Source: Planococcus sp. MSAK28401 (GTDB lineage: Bacteria > Bacillota > Bacilli > Bacillales_A > Planococcaceae). Taken from it: a stretch of DNA of 64,000 nt. Below, in pieces: positions 21,316 through 29,759 of this stretch. Numbering within the stretch: the stretch's first letter is position 1; each line of letters starts with the position of its first letter. The notes below the pieces were generated by a model that was not told where the DNA came from, searched no databases, and saw only the letters and a list, made by a program, of their open reading frames with translations. The position numbers and the translations under genes are program-made. The stretch lies in NCBI RefSeq assembly GCF_018283455.1, contig NZ_JAAMTH010000001.1, forward strand, positions 557,501-621,500, read 5' to 3'.

Positions 21316-21854
21316 GCGGAATAGGAGCAACAAGCGTCGCTGTTAACGAGAGAAGTTTTATAGATACTTTTATAAAAACAACTGCTGTTTTAGTGGTAGT
21401 TGCATCTACTTCGGGAATCTATACGAATGTTCATGTTTTAAAGGATCAAGAGTTAAGTAGTAAACAAAAAACCGCACCAAGTGTTGAAGTTAAGAGACAC
21501 AACTTATTTTCCTCTGCGAAACCTAATGTTCTAGAAAAACCTAAGCCTAGATTAATAAATTTGACAGAGATGAATAAACCTATATATCAGAGTTCCTTAT
21601 TAGAGGCTAAAAATGTAGAAGAGAATGACTTTGTATATGCAGACGATTTTGATACTGTGGACAATTCAAATGACTCTAAGAGCATTTACGTGACTCTTTC
21701 TTATGGGGGGCATTTACCAGCAGCTTCTGATGATGATTTCGACTTTGTATATGCAGACGATTTTGATACTGTAGACAATTCAAACGACTCTAAAAAGCTT
21801 TCTATGCAACAAGCAACTGGGGGGCGCCTGTTTGATGGGAGAGATAGAGGATAA
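21312..21854 (+). CDS. Single-pass membrane protein with acidic repeats, module gene 2
   Basis: A 180-residue protein with one likely membrane helix near residues 16-36 (FIDTFIKTTAVLVVVASTSG), a basic middle, then two copies of DFVYADDFDTVDNSNDSK spaced 38 residues apart. The DNA of these copies (21627-21679 and 21741-21793) differs at only two of 53 bases, so the duplication is recent. The N-terminal MSGIGATSVAVNERSF is short and cytosolic or a poor signal anchor. It overlaps the genes on both sides by 4 and 1 bases. No family recognised. Confidence 0.68.
   Translation: MSGIGATSVAVNERSFIDTFIKTTAVLVVVASTSGIYTNVHVLKDQELSSKQKTAPSVEVKRHNLFSSAKPNVLEKPKPRLINLTEMNKPIYQSSLLEAKNVEENDFVYADDFDTVDNSNDSKSIYVTLSYGGHLPAASDDDFDFVYADDFDTVDNSNDSKKLSMQQATGGRLFDGRDRG
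21627..21793 (+). repeat. Two 53-bp in-frame direct repeats
   Basis: Copy 1 is 21627-21679, copy 2 is 21741-21793, with two mismatches (GTGG/GTAG and AAATG/AAACG), both silent. The period is 114 bp, or 38 codons, keeping the frame. Confidence 0.9.
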
Positions 21855-22435
21855 TGACAGAAGAAAACACAACTACAGCTTTATATCGTGAAGTTTTCTC
21901 GACAGAAGACATCAGTCAAGGGGATATCTTCTTCGGTTTCCCACTCATGCTCCCTGACCCCGAAAGTATTGATAAAGTTGTAGAAGTAACAAAAGAAGGA
22001 ATAGAGGCTACTGTAAAATACAAAGTGAATACTACAAATTTAATAGTCCTGACTCAGGCATGTGATTTATCAAGGGATAATGGCCGTTTGCCAGTTAAAT
22101 CTGTGGTATGTGCAGCTATAAATGATATTAGCCAATATAAGTTACAAAACGTGCACAATGTAAATGCGCAGAAAGTACACAGTTTTTACTTACTCCATAA
22201 GGATGATGTGTTGTTTAAAAAGTCTCATCTAATTGAGTTTAAGAGCACATATACAATTCCTTATGAATTATTGAGTAAATATGCGCAAAATTACGGGAAT
22301 AGAGTTCGACCAACTAGCCCTATTCTAGAGAAAGTTTCTCAACAGTACGGTAATTTTTACTCGAGAATTGGTCTCGAGTATGTAAGAGAGTCGAAGGATC
22401 TTGCAGCAGAGTACAATTCATTAAAAGGTGAATAA
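21854..22435 (+). CDS. Uncharacterised protein with LTQACDL motif, module gene 3
   Basis: A 193-residue soluble protein. It has ISQGDIFFGFPLMLPD near the start, then NLIVLTQACDLSRD, a central Val-rich strand region, and near the end IPYELLSKYAQNYGNRVRPTSP and YGNFYSRIGLEY. The G-D-I-F start and the L-T-x-x-C-D-L motif recall a widespread uncharacterised family; an SH3-barrel (PemK-like) fold is one possibility but I cannot show it. The ATG overlaps the preceding stop (TAATG). It is the last gene before the right att repeat. Confidence 0.7.
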   Translation: MTEENTTTALYREVFSTEDISQGDIFFGFPLMLPDPESIDKVVEVTKEGIEATVKYKVNTTNLIVLTQACDLSRDNGRLPVKSVVCAAINDISQYKLQNVHNVNAQKVHSFYLLHKDDVLFKKSHLIEFKSTYTIPYELLSKYAQNYGNRVRPTSPILEKVSQQYGNFYSRIGLEYVRESKDLAAEYNSLKGE

Positions 22436-22595
22436 TAAAAATGCAAGAGAGGAGCTTCGGTTTTCTTTTTTTATGAGCAACAATCCGGCAACAATGAAAT
22501 GATTTTCCATGAAAAACTATACGAACAAAAAATGAAAACCTTCTATATAGTAGGGTTTTCGATACCCCATACAAGACTATAATAGCTACTCTTCA

Positions 22596-22613
22596 ATGGG
22601 CGGCATGATGTAA
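22596..22613 (+). repeat. Right attachment repeat of the island
   Basis: Second exact copy of ATGGGCGGCATGATGTAA, identical to the groEL end at 14732-14749. DNA after it resumes chromosomal character with a strong terminator. Confidence 0.88.
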
Positions 22614-22629
22614 GTCATCAACCCATTAT

Positions 22630-22669
22630 AAAAAATCCCCTCTCACATGATGTGAGAAGGGATTTTTTT
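22630..22669 (+). terminator. Bidirectional terminator, probably the original groEL one
   Basis: AAAATCCC-c-TCTCACA pairs with TGTGAGA-a-GGGATTTT and both sides have A/T runs. It lies 17 bases after the right att repeat, where the groEL terminator would be before the island entered, and also serves the minus-strand SDR gene. Confidence 0.85.
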
Positions 22670-22691
22670 GGTATCGGAACTATAAGAGAGC

Positions 22692-23447
22692 TTACTTCCT
22701 CGAAGTATACTGAAAAACCGGATCCATCAACTCAAACTCATAGGTCTCACTATTGACCTTGCCAACAATCTGTTCGCTATCATAAAGCTCCAGCATAAAC
22801 TGAGCCATCTCTTTTGCAGTATGGAATTTCTGCACATTGTCGCCATAGCTGAATTCATCAAGTTCCCGCGCCGTTTTTACGAATTCGGTTTCTGTCATGG
22901 ATGGTGCGAGTATTTTCACTTTTAACTGAGCTCCGTTATCCTGCAGCTCCTGGGCCAGGCCTTCGGTAAATGCGCTGACGTAAAATTTAGTCGCAGCGTA
23001 TGTAACGGCATTTGGCACGAGTCGGTAGCCGAGGTCTGATGAGACATTGATGAGCTGCGCGCCTTGTTGGTCCGCATAATCGCGTGCGTAAAGAGTGGAA
23101 AGCGTGGTGAGTGCTTCTACATTTACGCGAAGCATTTTTTCCGTTTTAGTTACATCCTGTTCAGCGACGGTTGAGCTGTTTCCGAAGCCTGCGTTGTTCA
23201 CGAAGGTTTCAATATCGTAGTCTTTAAGGCTTTCATAAAACGCATGGACCTGCTCGCTTTCAGATAGGTCTGTCGGCTTGATAATGACGTCGAGATCGGT
23301 GTTCATGTTTTGAATGTTCTCTTTTAGATTATTAAGCTCGGCTTCTCTTCTTGCGACAATAATCAGGTTTTTGCCGCGTGATGCGAAAGCCAATGCCGCT
23401 TCATATCCAATTCCTGAGCTGGCGCCTGTGATAACTGTGTACTTCAT
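22692..23447 (-). CDS. SDR family NAD(P)-dependent oxidoreductase
   Basis: A classical short-chain dehydrogenase of 251 residues. TGASSGIG at 7-14 binds the dinucleotide, NNAG is at 84-87, and the catalytic Ser136/137, Tyr150 and Lys154 (YAATK) are present. An arginine-rich VARRE after strand 2 favours NADP(H). The substrate cannot be read from sequence. GGAGGGG precedes the ATG on the minus strand. It is a single gene next to the island. Confidence 0.9.
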   Translation of the reverse strand: MKYTVITGASSGIGYEAALAFASRGKNLIIVARREAELNNLKENIQNMNTDLDVIIKPTDLSESEQVHAFYESLKDYDIETFVNNAGFGNSSTVAEQDVTKTEKMLRVNVEALTTLSTLYARDYADQQGAQLINVSSDLGYRLVPNAVTYAATKFYVSAFTEGLAQELQDNGAQLKVKILAPSMTETEFVKTARELDEFSYGDNVQKFHTAKEMAQFMLELYDSEQIVGKVNSETYEFELMDPVFQYTSRK

Positions 23448-23861
23448 ATGAACCCCTCCATTGAAATAAATGTTATTAATTAAACGCTCCTGAAATCGTA
23501 CCAGTCCTTGAAGTGAAAGAAAAAGCAGTTTATAAGCCAGAAATTTCTTAGAGTATTTAGAATTATAAGTGTACTCAAGTGAAGATTATACACTATTCTT
23601 CGAGTAGCAAAGGAATAGGAAGCATCGGGTTAATTAAAAAGATCATTTAAGGGTATAAAGTTGATACGACGACTTTCCCGAGAATATGCGGGATGGTTCG
23701 ATTGATGCGAGCACTTCATAGATCAAGCGGATATAGCATCACAGGCAACGCAGTTGTGCCGAGCACGCTCCAAGGCTTATACTCGGTGCATCAATAATCT
23801 TTGGATAAAGTAGAAAACGGCTTCATGATAATGGACGCAATAGATAGGAGAAAGGTGAAGA
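23448..23861. other. Intergenic region with a possible gene remnant
   Basis: The first 150 bases are AT-rich and probably hold the divergent SDR promoter. From about 23640 to 23800 the base composition becomes gene-like and reads in short open stretches, one ending SSGYSITGNAVVPSTLQGLY-stop; the GNAVVP part resembles the end of C5 DNA methyltransferases, but it is too short to call. Nothing else is evident. Confidence 0.4.
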
Positions 23862-25037
23862 ATGATGGATATCACAAAAGCGAAGACATTTGAAGAACGC
23901 ATGGACATATTGAATGAAACCGTCGCACCGTTTACGGAACGGGCGGCGCACAATGATTTGGAACGAGAATTTCCATTTGAGAATTTTGAGGAACTGAAAG
24001 CGATCAATTACCCGGCGTTGACGATTCCAAAACAATACGGCGGAGCAGGTATTTCCTTGTCGGAGATGCTGCGCTATCAGGAAGCGATCAGCCGCGCGGA
24101 CGGGTCGACGGGATTATCGATCGGCTGGCATATGGGCATCGTCAAAGATTTGGGCGAGACCGATAAATGGGACGAGTCGGTGCTTGTGGCCTTATTTGAC
24201 GACATCAAAGCGCGTGGCGCGTTGATTAATAATTGCGCGACTGAAAAGCAGACCGGCAGCCCGACAAGAGGCGGGAAACCGTCGACCACCGCCAGAAAAA
24301 TTGGCGATTCGTGGGTGATTGACGGGCGCAAGTCATTTACGTCGATGGCGCCGGTATTGGATTACTTTAATGTGACTGCTGTAATTGAAGAAACCGGGGA
24401 AGTGGGCTATTTCCTCATTCCACGGTCGGCTGAAGGCATAGCAATCGACGAGACTTGGGATAGCGTGGCCATGACCGGCACCGGAAGCCATGATTTGGTG
24501 TTGACGAATGTACATGTGGAGGAAAATGCCTTGGTCGAGATCAGTGTGCCCGGGAAAAAGCAGCCAGCTGGATGGCTGCTCCATATTCCGGCGTGCTATC
24601 TCGGAATCGCCCAAGCGGCACAGGATTACGCAATCCGCTTTGCGCAGGATTATTCGCCGAATAGCTTGAACGGGCCGATCATCGAGCTGCCGAATGTGAA
24701 ACAAAAGATCGGCCAAATCGAAATGGAGTTGCAGCGGGCGCGGCATTTCCTTTATTCCGTAGCGAAACAATGGGACGAATCGGACGACGAACAGCGCTCG
24801 CAGATGGCTGCGGAACTCGGGGCCGTGAAAGTCGCGGTGACGAATTCAGCGGTCGACATCGTGGATCTAGCGATGCGGGTCGCGGGTGCACACAGCCTGT
24901 CGGAAAAATCGCCTTTGCAGCGCTATTACCGCGATGTGCGGGCAGGACTTCACAACCCGCCGATGGAAGATATGCTCATTCCGGCGCTTGCTGATTTTGC
25001 GATTGGCCAGCAGACACAAAAACAACCGGTTAAATAA
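23862..25037 (+). CDS. Acyl-CoA dehydrogenase family protein
   Basis: A flavoprotein of 391 residues with the three-part acyl-CoA dehydrogenase layout: N-terminal helices with IPKQYGGAGIS (residues about 52-62), a beta domain with DSWVIDGRKSFTSMAP and GTGSHDLVLTNVHV, and a C-terminal helical domain with MRVAGAHSLSEKSPLQRYYRDVRAG that binds FAD. It resembles YdbM of B. subtilis, whose substrate is unsettled. The ATG at 23862 or 23865 follows AGGTGAAG. It appears monocistronic with its own terminator. Confidence 0.88.
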   Translation: MMDITKAKTFEERMDILNETVAPFTERAAHNDLEREFPFENFEELKAINYPALTIPKQYGGAGISLSEMLRYQEAISRADGSTGLSIGWHMGIVKDLGETDKWDESVLVALFDDIKARGALINNCATEKQTGSPTRGGKPSTTARKIGDSWVIDGRKSFTSMAPVLDYFNVTAVIEETGEVGYFLIPRSAEGIAIDETWDSVAMTGTGSHDLVLTNVHVEENALVEISVPGKKQPAGWLLHIPACYLGIAQAAQDYAIRFAQDYSPNSLNGPIIELPNVKQKIGQIEMELQRARHFLYSVAKQWDESDDEQRSQMAAELGAVKVAVTNSAVDIVDLAMRVAGAHSLSEKSPLQRYYRDVRAGLHNPPMEDMLIPALADFAIGQQTQKQPVK

Positions 25038-25042
25038 GATGG

Positions 25043-25080
25043 AGCCGCTGATCCCTTGGGATCCGCGGCTTTTTCCTTTT
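25043..25080 (+). terminator. Terminator of the acyl-CoA dehydrogenase gene
   Basis: AGCCGC-t-GATCCC pairs with GGGATC-c-GCGGCT, followed by TTTTTCCTTTT. Confidence 0.88.
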
Positions 25081-25248
25081 TATAATTGGAAAGAAATAAC
25101 GGATATAAGTGCAAAATATGTCGGCGCTTACATTAATTTTCGCTTATGTGACATCTGTCACTAGCCGCTAATGCCGCGCCTCCTGTACGTTAACTAGAGC
25201 AGACAACTGCTTCCGATATGGAATTTGCATCTAGAGGAGATTTTTTGA

Positions 25249-26094
25249 ATGAAAAAAATAGCATGGATCACGGATACAGCAGCGCAATTGGATGATGCGT
25301 TCATCCAAAGGCATAATGTCTACGTATTGCCCCTTAGTGTCGTGTTTGACGACGGGTCGTATCGCGAGTCGATCGACCTGACACAGGGAGAATTTTACGA
25401 TAAATTACGTGCGGCTAAAGTGTCGCCGAAAACTTCACAGCCGGCCATCGGGGAGATGGTTGCTTTATATGAACAATTGCAGTCTGAAGGCTATGATTTT
25501 GCGGTAGCGCTTCATTTGTCGAGCGGGCTATCCGGAACGTTTGCCAGTGCGCAATCAGCTGCTAAGATGGCAGACTTTAAAGTGTATCCGGTCGATTCAA
25601 AAATCGGTTCGTTCCCGATGGGGAAAATGATCGAAATCGGCAATGAATTATTCGCGTCCGGAAAAGAACCGGAAGAAGTCGTGGAGACGATCAATCAATT
25701 GACTGCTAAATCGCATTTGTCGTTCATTCCATCAAGCTTGAATCAATTGCATAAAAGCGGGCGAGTGTCAGGGACGCAGGCATTTCTCAGCAATATCCTC
25801 AACATCAAAGTGGTCATCACTTTTGTTGACGGCGTCACGACAATGAAAGAAAAAGTCCGTTCGAACAAACGCGCCAAGGAAAGTGTCAATTCGGCGTTGC
25901 GCGCGGATATGGAATCTGGGATGGTGCCGGAAGTGGCGGTCATTCATTGCAATAATGAAACCGGCGCAGAAGCATGGAAAAACGAATTGATGAAGGAGTT
26001 TTCCGGCCTTAAAGTGGATGTCATTCCGCTAAGCGTCTGTGTGGGAGTCCATGCCGGAGAAGGCACGACCGGCTTGAGCTGGGTCAGTTATTAA
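25249..26094 (+). CDS. DegV family fatty-acid-binding protein
   Basis: A 281-residue DegV/FakB protein. These bind a single fatty acid and present it to a FakA-type kinase for phospholipid synthesis. The ITDTAAQL start and SSGLSGTFASAQ near residues 86-97 contact the carboxylate, and GRVSGTQAFLSNILNIKVV is a family motif. The end contains HAGEGTTGLSW, the conserved H-x-G-x-G loop. AGAGGAG precedes the ATG. No kinase gene is nearby, which is common for extra FakB paralogues. Confidence 0.9.
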   Translation: MKKIAWITDTAAQLDDAFIQRHNVYVLPLSVVFDDGSYRESIDLTQGEFYDKLRAAKVSPKTSQPAIGEMVALYEQLQSEGYDFAVALHLSSGLSGTFASAQSAAKMADFKVYPVDSKIGSFPMGKMIEIGNELFASGKEPEEVVETINQLTAKSHLSFIPSSLNQLHKSGRVSGTQAFLSNILNIKVVITFVDGVTTMKEKVRSNKRAKESVNSALRADMESGMVPEVAVIHCNNETGAEAWKNELMKEFSGLKVDVIPLSVCVGVHAGEGTTGLSWVSY

Positions 26095-26113
26095 AACAGG
26101 AAAGATCATCATG

Positions 26114-26158
26114 AACCTCGGATTGGCTGCGTTTTTATACGCTGTCATCCGGGGTTTT
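26114..26158 (+). terminator. Terminator of the degV gene
   Basis: AACCTCGGAT pairs with ATCCGGGGTT (one G-T), followed by TTTATAATT; the loop of about 23 bases is larger than usual. Confidence 0.75.
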
Positions 26159-26313
26159 ATAATTTAACTATATGGGAAGACCGTTTTACCGGGGGCCGTT
26201 CTATGTTAAGCTTTAATAAATATAGTTAAATATTGGCTATTAATCAGTAGCCTTGAATTAATTTTCCAAAAGAATGCAAACAAGAAATCTGACACTAATT
26301 GAGGTGCTTAATT

Positions 26314-27252
26314 ATGGTGACATTTCGTGAATTGGAAATGTATAAGAATTTCGATGAGCTGGCGGAAGATGTGATCGATTTGGCGAAAGAGATTTTGCCG
26401 GATCAATTGTTTTATTTAAGCTCCATCAGTGAAGCCCAGCAAATAATCTTGAAGCATTCGCCGAACGATACGACGATCCCCATAGCGGAGGGATTGGTGT
26501 TGAATTTGGAGGATTCGCTATGCAGCCGTATAGATTTCAAGAACAAGCAGCCATTGGTCTATGAGGATGTCAAAGACGGACATGCATTGGGAGCGTTTGA
26601 AGAGAAGCTGGAAGCAGCCAATGTGCGCTCATATTTGGGATTGCCGATTTCATTCGTCAATGGGGAGAGGTTCGGCACTTTATGCGCGGTGAATGATGAA
26701 AAAAGCCAGTTCGATCTAAAAAGCATCACTTTATTGCAGCGGATTGTGCGGATGTTTACCTATTACTTGGATCTCGAGCGCTTCGCTTACCGAGATTCGC
26801 TGACGGATCTGTATAACCGGCATTACCTTGCCCGTTTTTTCGAAGGGCATTCCGATGCTGGCGGGGCGGTATTCTTTCTCGATCTAGATGGGTTCAAAAA
26901 GGTCAATGATTTATACGGACATGAAACAGGAGATGTGGTGTTGAAAGAAGTAGCCTCCAAGTTGCAGCGATTTACTGCAGATCATCCAGATGCTTTGGCG
27001 ATTCGTCTTGGCGGAGATGAATTTCTGGTCTATTTCACTAAGCCAGCAAGTGAAACGGAATTGAGCGAATGGGCAAACCGTCTGCTCGACAGCTTGAGTG
27101 ATTGGGCAGCCGATTACCCGCTGTCGGCGAGCATCGGCATTGCCCAATATCCTGCCGGTGGGGATTGCAACTTGAAAGAACTTCTTCAACAAGCAGACCA
27201 AGCATTGTATCAAGCGAAAAAAGCAGGGAAGAACCGCTATACTTTCTATTAA
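26314..27252 (+). CDS. GAF-GGDEF protein, probable diguanylate cyclase
   Basis: A cytoplasmic 312-residue protein. Residues about 10-150 form a GAF-like sensor (ending GTLCAVNDEK and a long signalling helix). Residues about 155-310 form a GGDEF domain with SLTDLYNRHY, LDLDGFKKVND, an intact GGDEF at 233-237 and SIGIAQYP. The upstream RxxD inhibitory site is missing (HPDA in its place), so product feedback is not expected. It should make cyclic di-GMP. I use ATG 26314, which follows GAGGTG at 26301-26306, not the TTG five codons upstream. A 10-bp inverted repeat TTTAACTATA...TATAGTTAAA flanks its promoter region (26163-26231). Confidence 0.9.
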   Translation: MVTFRELEMYKNFDELAEDVIDLAKEILPDQLFYLSSISEAQQIILKHSPNDTTIPIAEGLVLNLEDSLCSRIDFKNKQPLVYEDVKDGHALGAFEEKLEAANVRSYLGLPISFVNGERFGTLCAVNDEKSQFDLKSITLLQRIVRMFTYYLDLERFAYRDSLTDLYNRHYLARFFEGHSDAGGAVFFLDLDGFKKVNDLYGHETGDVVLKEVASKLQRFTADHPDALAIRLGGDEFLVYFTKPASETELSEWANRLLDSLSDWAADYPLSASIGIAQYPAGGDCNLKELLQQADQALYQAKKAGKNRYTFY

Positions 27253-27285
27253 GTTCAAAATTAAGCGTTTTGAGGAGTGGGGACA

Positions 27286-28386
27286 TTGGCTGAACTCAAT
27301 CGACTGCAATCGGCCTTTAAGCAAGCGAGGTATCAATTGGCGAATCACGGCACGCGCAATGCGGGTGTGTTGAAACAGGCTTTTGAAGATGTCGCTGATG
27401 ATGTTGAAAGTGATTTGTATGGAAGTGGGCAGGTCATTGAAGCTTTTCAGGAGAAGATGGCGGCATTTTTAGGAAAAGAGACGGCAGTCTTTTTCCCGAG
27501 CGGCACAATGGCCCAGCAGATTGCGCTGCGGATTTGGTGTGATGATAAAGGGCTGAAACGAGTGGCCTACCATCCGCTCAGCCACTTGGAAATCCATGAA
27601 GAAGACGGTTTGAAAGAATTGCATGGCATCGAATCGGTGTATTTGACGGACCCGGACCGTGTCGTTGAGTTGAAAGATGTCGCAGAGTTGGACCAAGAGG
27701 TGGCGGCGGTGCTGTTGGAATTGCCGCAGCGCGAAATCGGCGGGCAATTGCCAAGTTTCGAGACGCTGGAACAAATCTCGCACTATTGCCGCGACAACCA
27801 GATCAAGCTTCATCTCGACGGCGCCCGCTTGCTGGAAGTTACTCCTTATTACGAAAAGTCCGCAGCGGAAATTTGTGCCCTATTCGATAGCGTCTATTTG
27901 TCGTTATACAAGGGAATTGGCGGAATTGCAGGCGCTATCCTGGCTGGGGACGAAGCATTCACGAAGCAGTCGAAAGTGTGGAAAAGGCGACATGGGGGCG
28001 ATTTGATCAGCCTCTATCCGTATGTCATCTCGGCCGATTATTATTTTGACGAGCGCTCTGGGAAAATGAGTGACTATTACGAAGCGGCGAAACGAGTGGC
28101 CGCACTCTTTAATTCCTGCCAGAGCATTGCGACTTTGCCGGAAGTGCCGGTTTCGAATATGTTCCATGTCCATTTCGCGCATCCAAAAGAAGAAATAGAA
28201 CCGGTCATCGTGGAGCTTGAACAAGAAACGGGGATCGGCATCACCAGTTATTTGAAAGAAATCGACAGCGGGTCGTGTTATTTTGAAATGTCGATGGGAG
28301 ACCAGTACGCAGAAATACCAGCAGATTTGGTTCAACAGGCATTCAAGCGATTGGATCAAAAGATGAAAGAACGCTTTAGTGAATAG
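27286..28386 (+). CDS. Threonine-aldolase-like PLP enzyme
   Basis: A fold-type I PLP enzyme of the beta-eliminating lyase/threonine aldolase group, 366 residues. The cofactor lysine is in SLYKGIGG, preceded by KLHLDGARL with the aspartate that contacts the pyridine ring. FFPSGTMAQQIALRIW near residue 70 is the phosphate-binding region. TTG 27286 is preferred over GTG 27277 since GAGGAG (27272-27277) must lie upstream. It begins 33 bases after the GGDEF gene stop with no terminator between, so they may be co-transcribed. The likely reaction is threonine to glycine and acetaldehyde, but substrate is unproven. Confidence 0.85.
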   Translation: MAELNRLQSAFKQARYQLANHGTRNAGVLKQAFEDVADDVESDLYGSGQVIEAFQEKMAAFLGKETAVFFPSGTMAQQIALRIWCDDKGLKRVAYHPLSHLEIHEEDGLKELHGIESVYLTDPDRVVELKDVAELDQEVAAVLLELPQREIGGQLPSFETLEQISHYCRDNQIKLHLDGARLLEVTPYYEKSAAEICALFDSVYLSLYKGIGGIAGAILAGDEAFTKQSKVWKRRHGGDLISLYPYVISADYYFDERSGKMSDYYEAAKRVAALFNSCQSIATLPEVPVSNMFHVHFAHPKEEIEPVIVELEQETGIGITSYLKEIDSGSCYFEMSMGDQYAEIPADLVQQAFKRLDQKMKERFSE

Positions 28387-28400
28387 AAGATGGTCTATTC

Positions 28401-28440
28401 AGCCCTTCCAGGCAATCTGCGGATTGCGGGAAGGGCTTTT
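28401..28440 (+). terminator. Terminator after the PLP enzyme gene
   Basis: AGCCCTTCC pairs with GGAAGGGCT, with an inner GCAATC/GATTGC stem, followed by TTTTG. Confidence 0.85.
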
Positions 28441-28627
28441 GCGTTCAAGCGGAAGCAGGAGCGCCTCTCTTTCCACAGCGCGTAGAATCGTGTAAACTGT
28501 ATAAGGTTAAGAAAAGATAGCGAGACGTAGTGAACCATTTGATATTTTTGCATTCTTACTATAGATGACAGTGAATTTTTGGATGAAGGAACGCTTCATC
28601 CCGCAAGGAAAGGATTGGAATTGAACT

Positions 28628-29611
28628 ATGAAAGAAAATTTTTGGCGTGAATTGCCGAAGCCATTTTTTGTATTGGCGCCGATGGAAGACGTGACGAATG
28701 TGGTGTTTCGCCATGTGGTAGCGGAAGCGGCGAGCCCTGACGTGTATTTCACGGAGTTTACGAATACGGAAAGCTATTGCCACCCGGAAGGCATCCACAG
28801 CGTGCGCGGGCGCTTGACGTTCACGGAAGATGAACAGCCGATCGTCGCCCATATCTGGGGCAATAAGCCCGAGCATTTCCGCGAGATGAGCATTGGCATG
28901 GCGGCGCAAGGCTTTAAAGGTGTCGACATTAATATGGGCTGTCCCGTACCGAACGTTGCCGCCAAAGGAAAAGGCAGCGGCTTGATCAATTACCCCGATA
29001 ACGCGGCGGAAATTATCCAAGCGGCGAAAATGGGCGGACTGCCTGTCAGCGTCAAGACACGCCTCGGCTATACTCATGTCGACGAATGGAAAGGCTGGCT
29101 GCGCCATGTCCTGGAACAAGACATCGCCAATTTGTCGATTCATTTGCGGACGAAAAAAGAAATGAGCGCGGTGCCGGCGCATTGGGAATTGATCCCTGAG
29201 ATCAAAGCGCTGCGCGATGAAGTGGCACCGGATACGCTAATCACCGTTAACGGAGATATCCCAGACCGCAAAACCGGCCAGGAACTGGCGGATAAATACG
29301 GCATCGACGGCGTCATGATCGGGCGCGGAATCTTCCATAACCCGTTCGCTTTCGAGGAAGTGCCAAGAGAACATAGCACGCAAGAATTGTTCGACTTGTT
29401 GCGCCTGCATTTGGACCTTCACGATAAATATTCGACAGAAACCGAGCCCATCGCCTTTAAGCCGCTGCGCCGTTTCTTCAAGATTTACGTGCGCGGCGTA
29501 CGCGGTGCTGGTGAACTCCGCAACGATTTGATGCATACCGAGACGACCGATGAAGTACGGGCATTGCTCAATGAATTCGAGAAGCGGGAAGTTCCCGTAG
29601 CGACCAGCTAA
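28628..29611 (+). CDS. tRNA-dihydrouridine synthase (YfjN-like)
   Basis: FMN-dependent reduction of uridine to dihydrouridine in the tRNA D-arm. It has 327 residues: a TIM barrel with [11 protein letters not shown] (14-24), [10 protein letters not shown] with catalytic Cys105, VKTRLG, and [11 protein letters not shown] before a C-terminal helical domain. This variant type, starting [14 protein letters not shown], is close to Dus2/YfjN of Bacillus rather than the DusB type. An AAGGATTGG-like site precedes the ATG. A hairpin (GGATGAAG/CTTCATCC, about 28580-28600) lies in the leader. Confidence 0.9.
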   Translation: MKENFWRELPKPFFVLAPMEDVTNVVFRHVVAEAASPDVYFTEFTNTESYCHPEGIHSVRGRLTFTEDEQPIVAHIWGNKPEHFREMSIGMAAQGFKGVDINMGCPVPNVAAKGKGSGLINYPDNAAEIIQAAKMGGLPVSVKTRLGYTHVDEWKGWLRHVLEQDIANLSIHLRTKKEMSAVPAHWELIPEIKALRDEVAPDTLITVNGDIPDRKTGQELADKYGIDGVMIGRGIFHNPFAFEEVPREHSTQELFDLLRLHLDLHDKYSTETEPIAFKPLRRFFKIYVRGVRGAGELRNDLMHTETTDEVRALLNEFEKREVPVATS

Positions 29612-29624
29612 AATTGGATATGAA

Positions 29625-29663
29625 AATGCCGTCAGAAGCCATGAGCTTTTGGCGGCGTTTTTT
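29625..29663 (+). terminator. Terminator of the dus gene
   Basis: A 15-pair stem with three G-T pairs, AATGCCGTCAGAAGC / GCTTTTGGCGGCGTT, ends in a T-run. Confidence 0.85.
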
Positions 29664-29759
29664 ATGGAAAATAACTGGGGCTTGAAGAGTTTAGAGCTTC
29701 ACAAATCGGGAAATGAACCCAGAACCACTTAATTTGGTATTTACAAGGAGGCGAACATC

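Larger units (their letters stand above)
14750..22613. mobile_element. Decayed prophage island inserted at groEL
   Basis: About 7.9 kb of visibly AT-richer DNA lies between the two 18-bp repeats. Next to the left repeat is an integrase remnant pointing toward it, as expected at an att site. Broken tape-measure and small-terminase genes, DUF771 and DUF2513 genes show a siphophage-like origin. Most structural and lysis genes are gone. Two intact operons remain: the TIR module and the three-gene module at the right end. With the integrase broken, the island probably cannot move by itself. Confidence 0.85.

Noticed and set aside
23640..23800. Possible C5 DNA methyltransferase remnant (GNAVVP text before a stop)
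   Set aside because: The match is about six residues; frames are short and other frames look equally gene-like. Too weak to call.
28559..29182. Long minus-strand open frame across the dus gene
   Set aside because: It is a frame shadow of a clear tRNA-dihydrouridine synthase and has no ribosome site.
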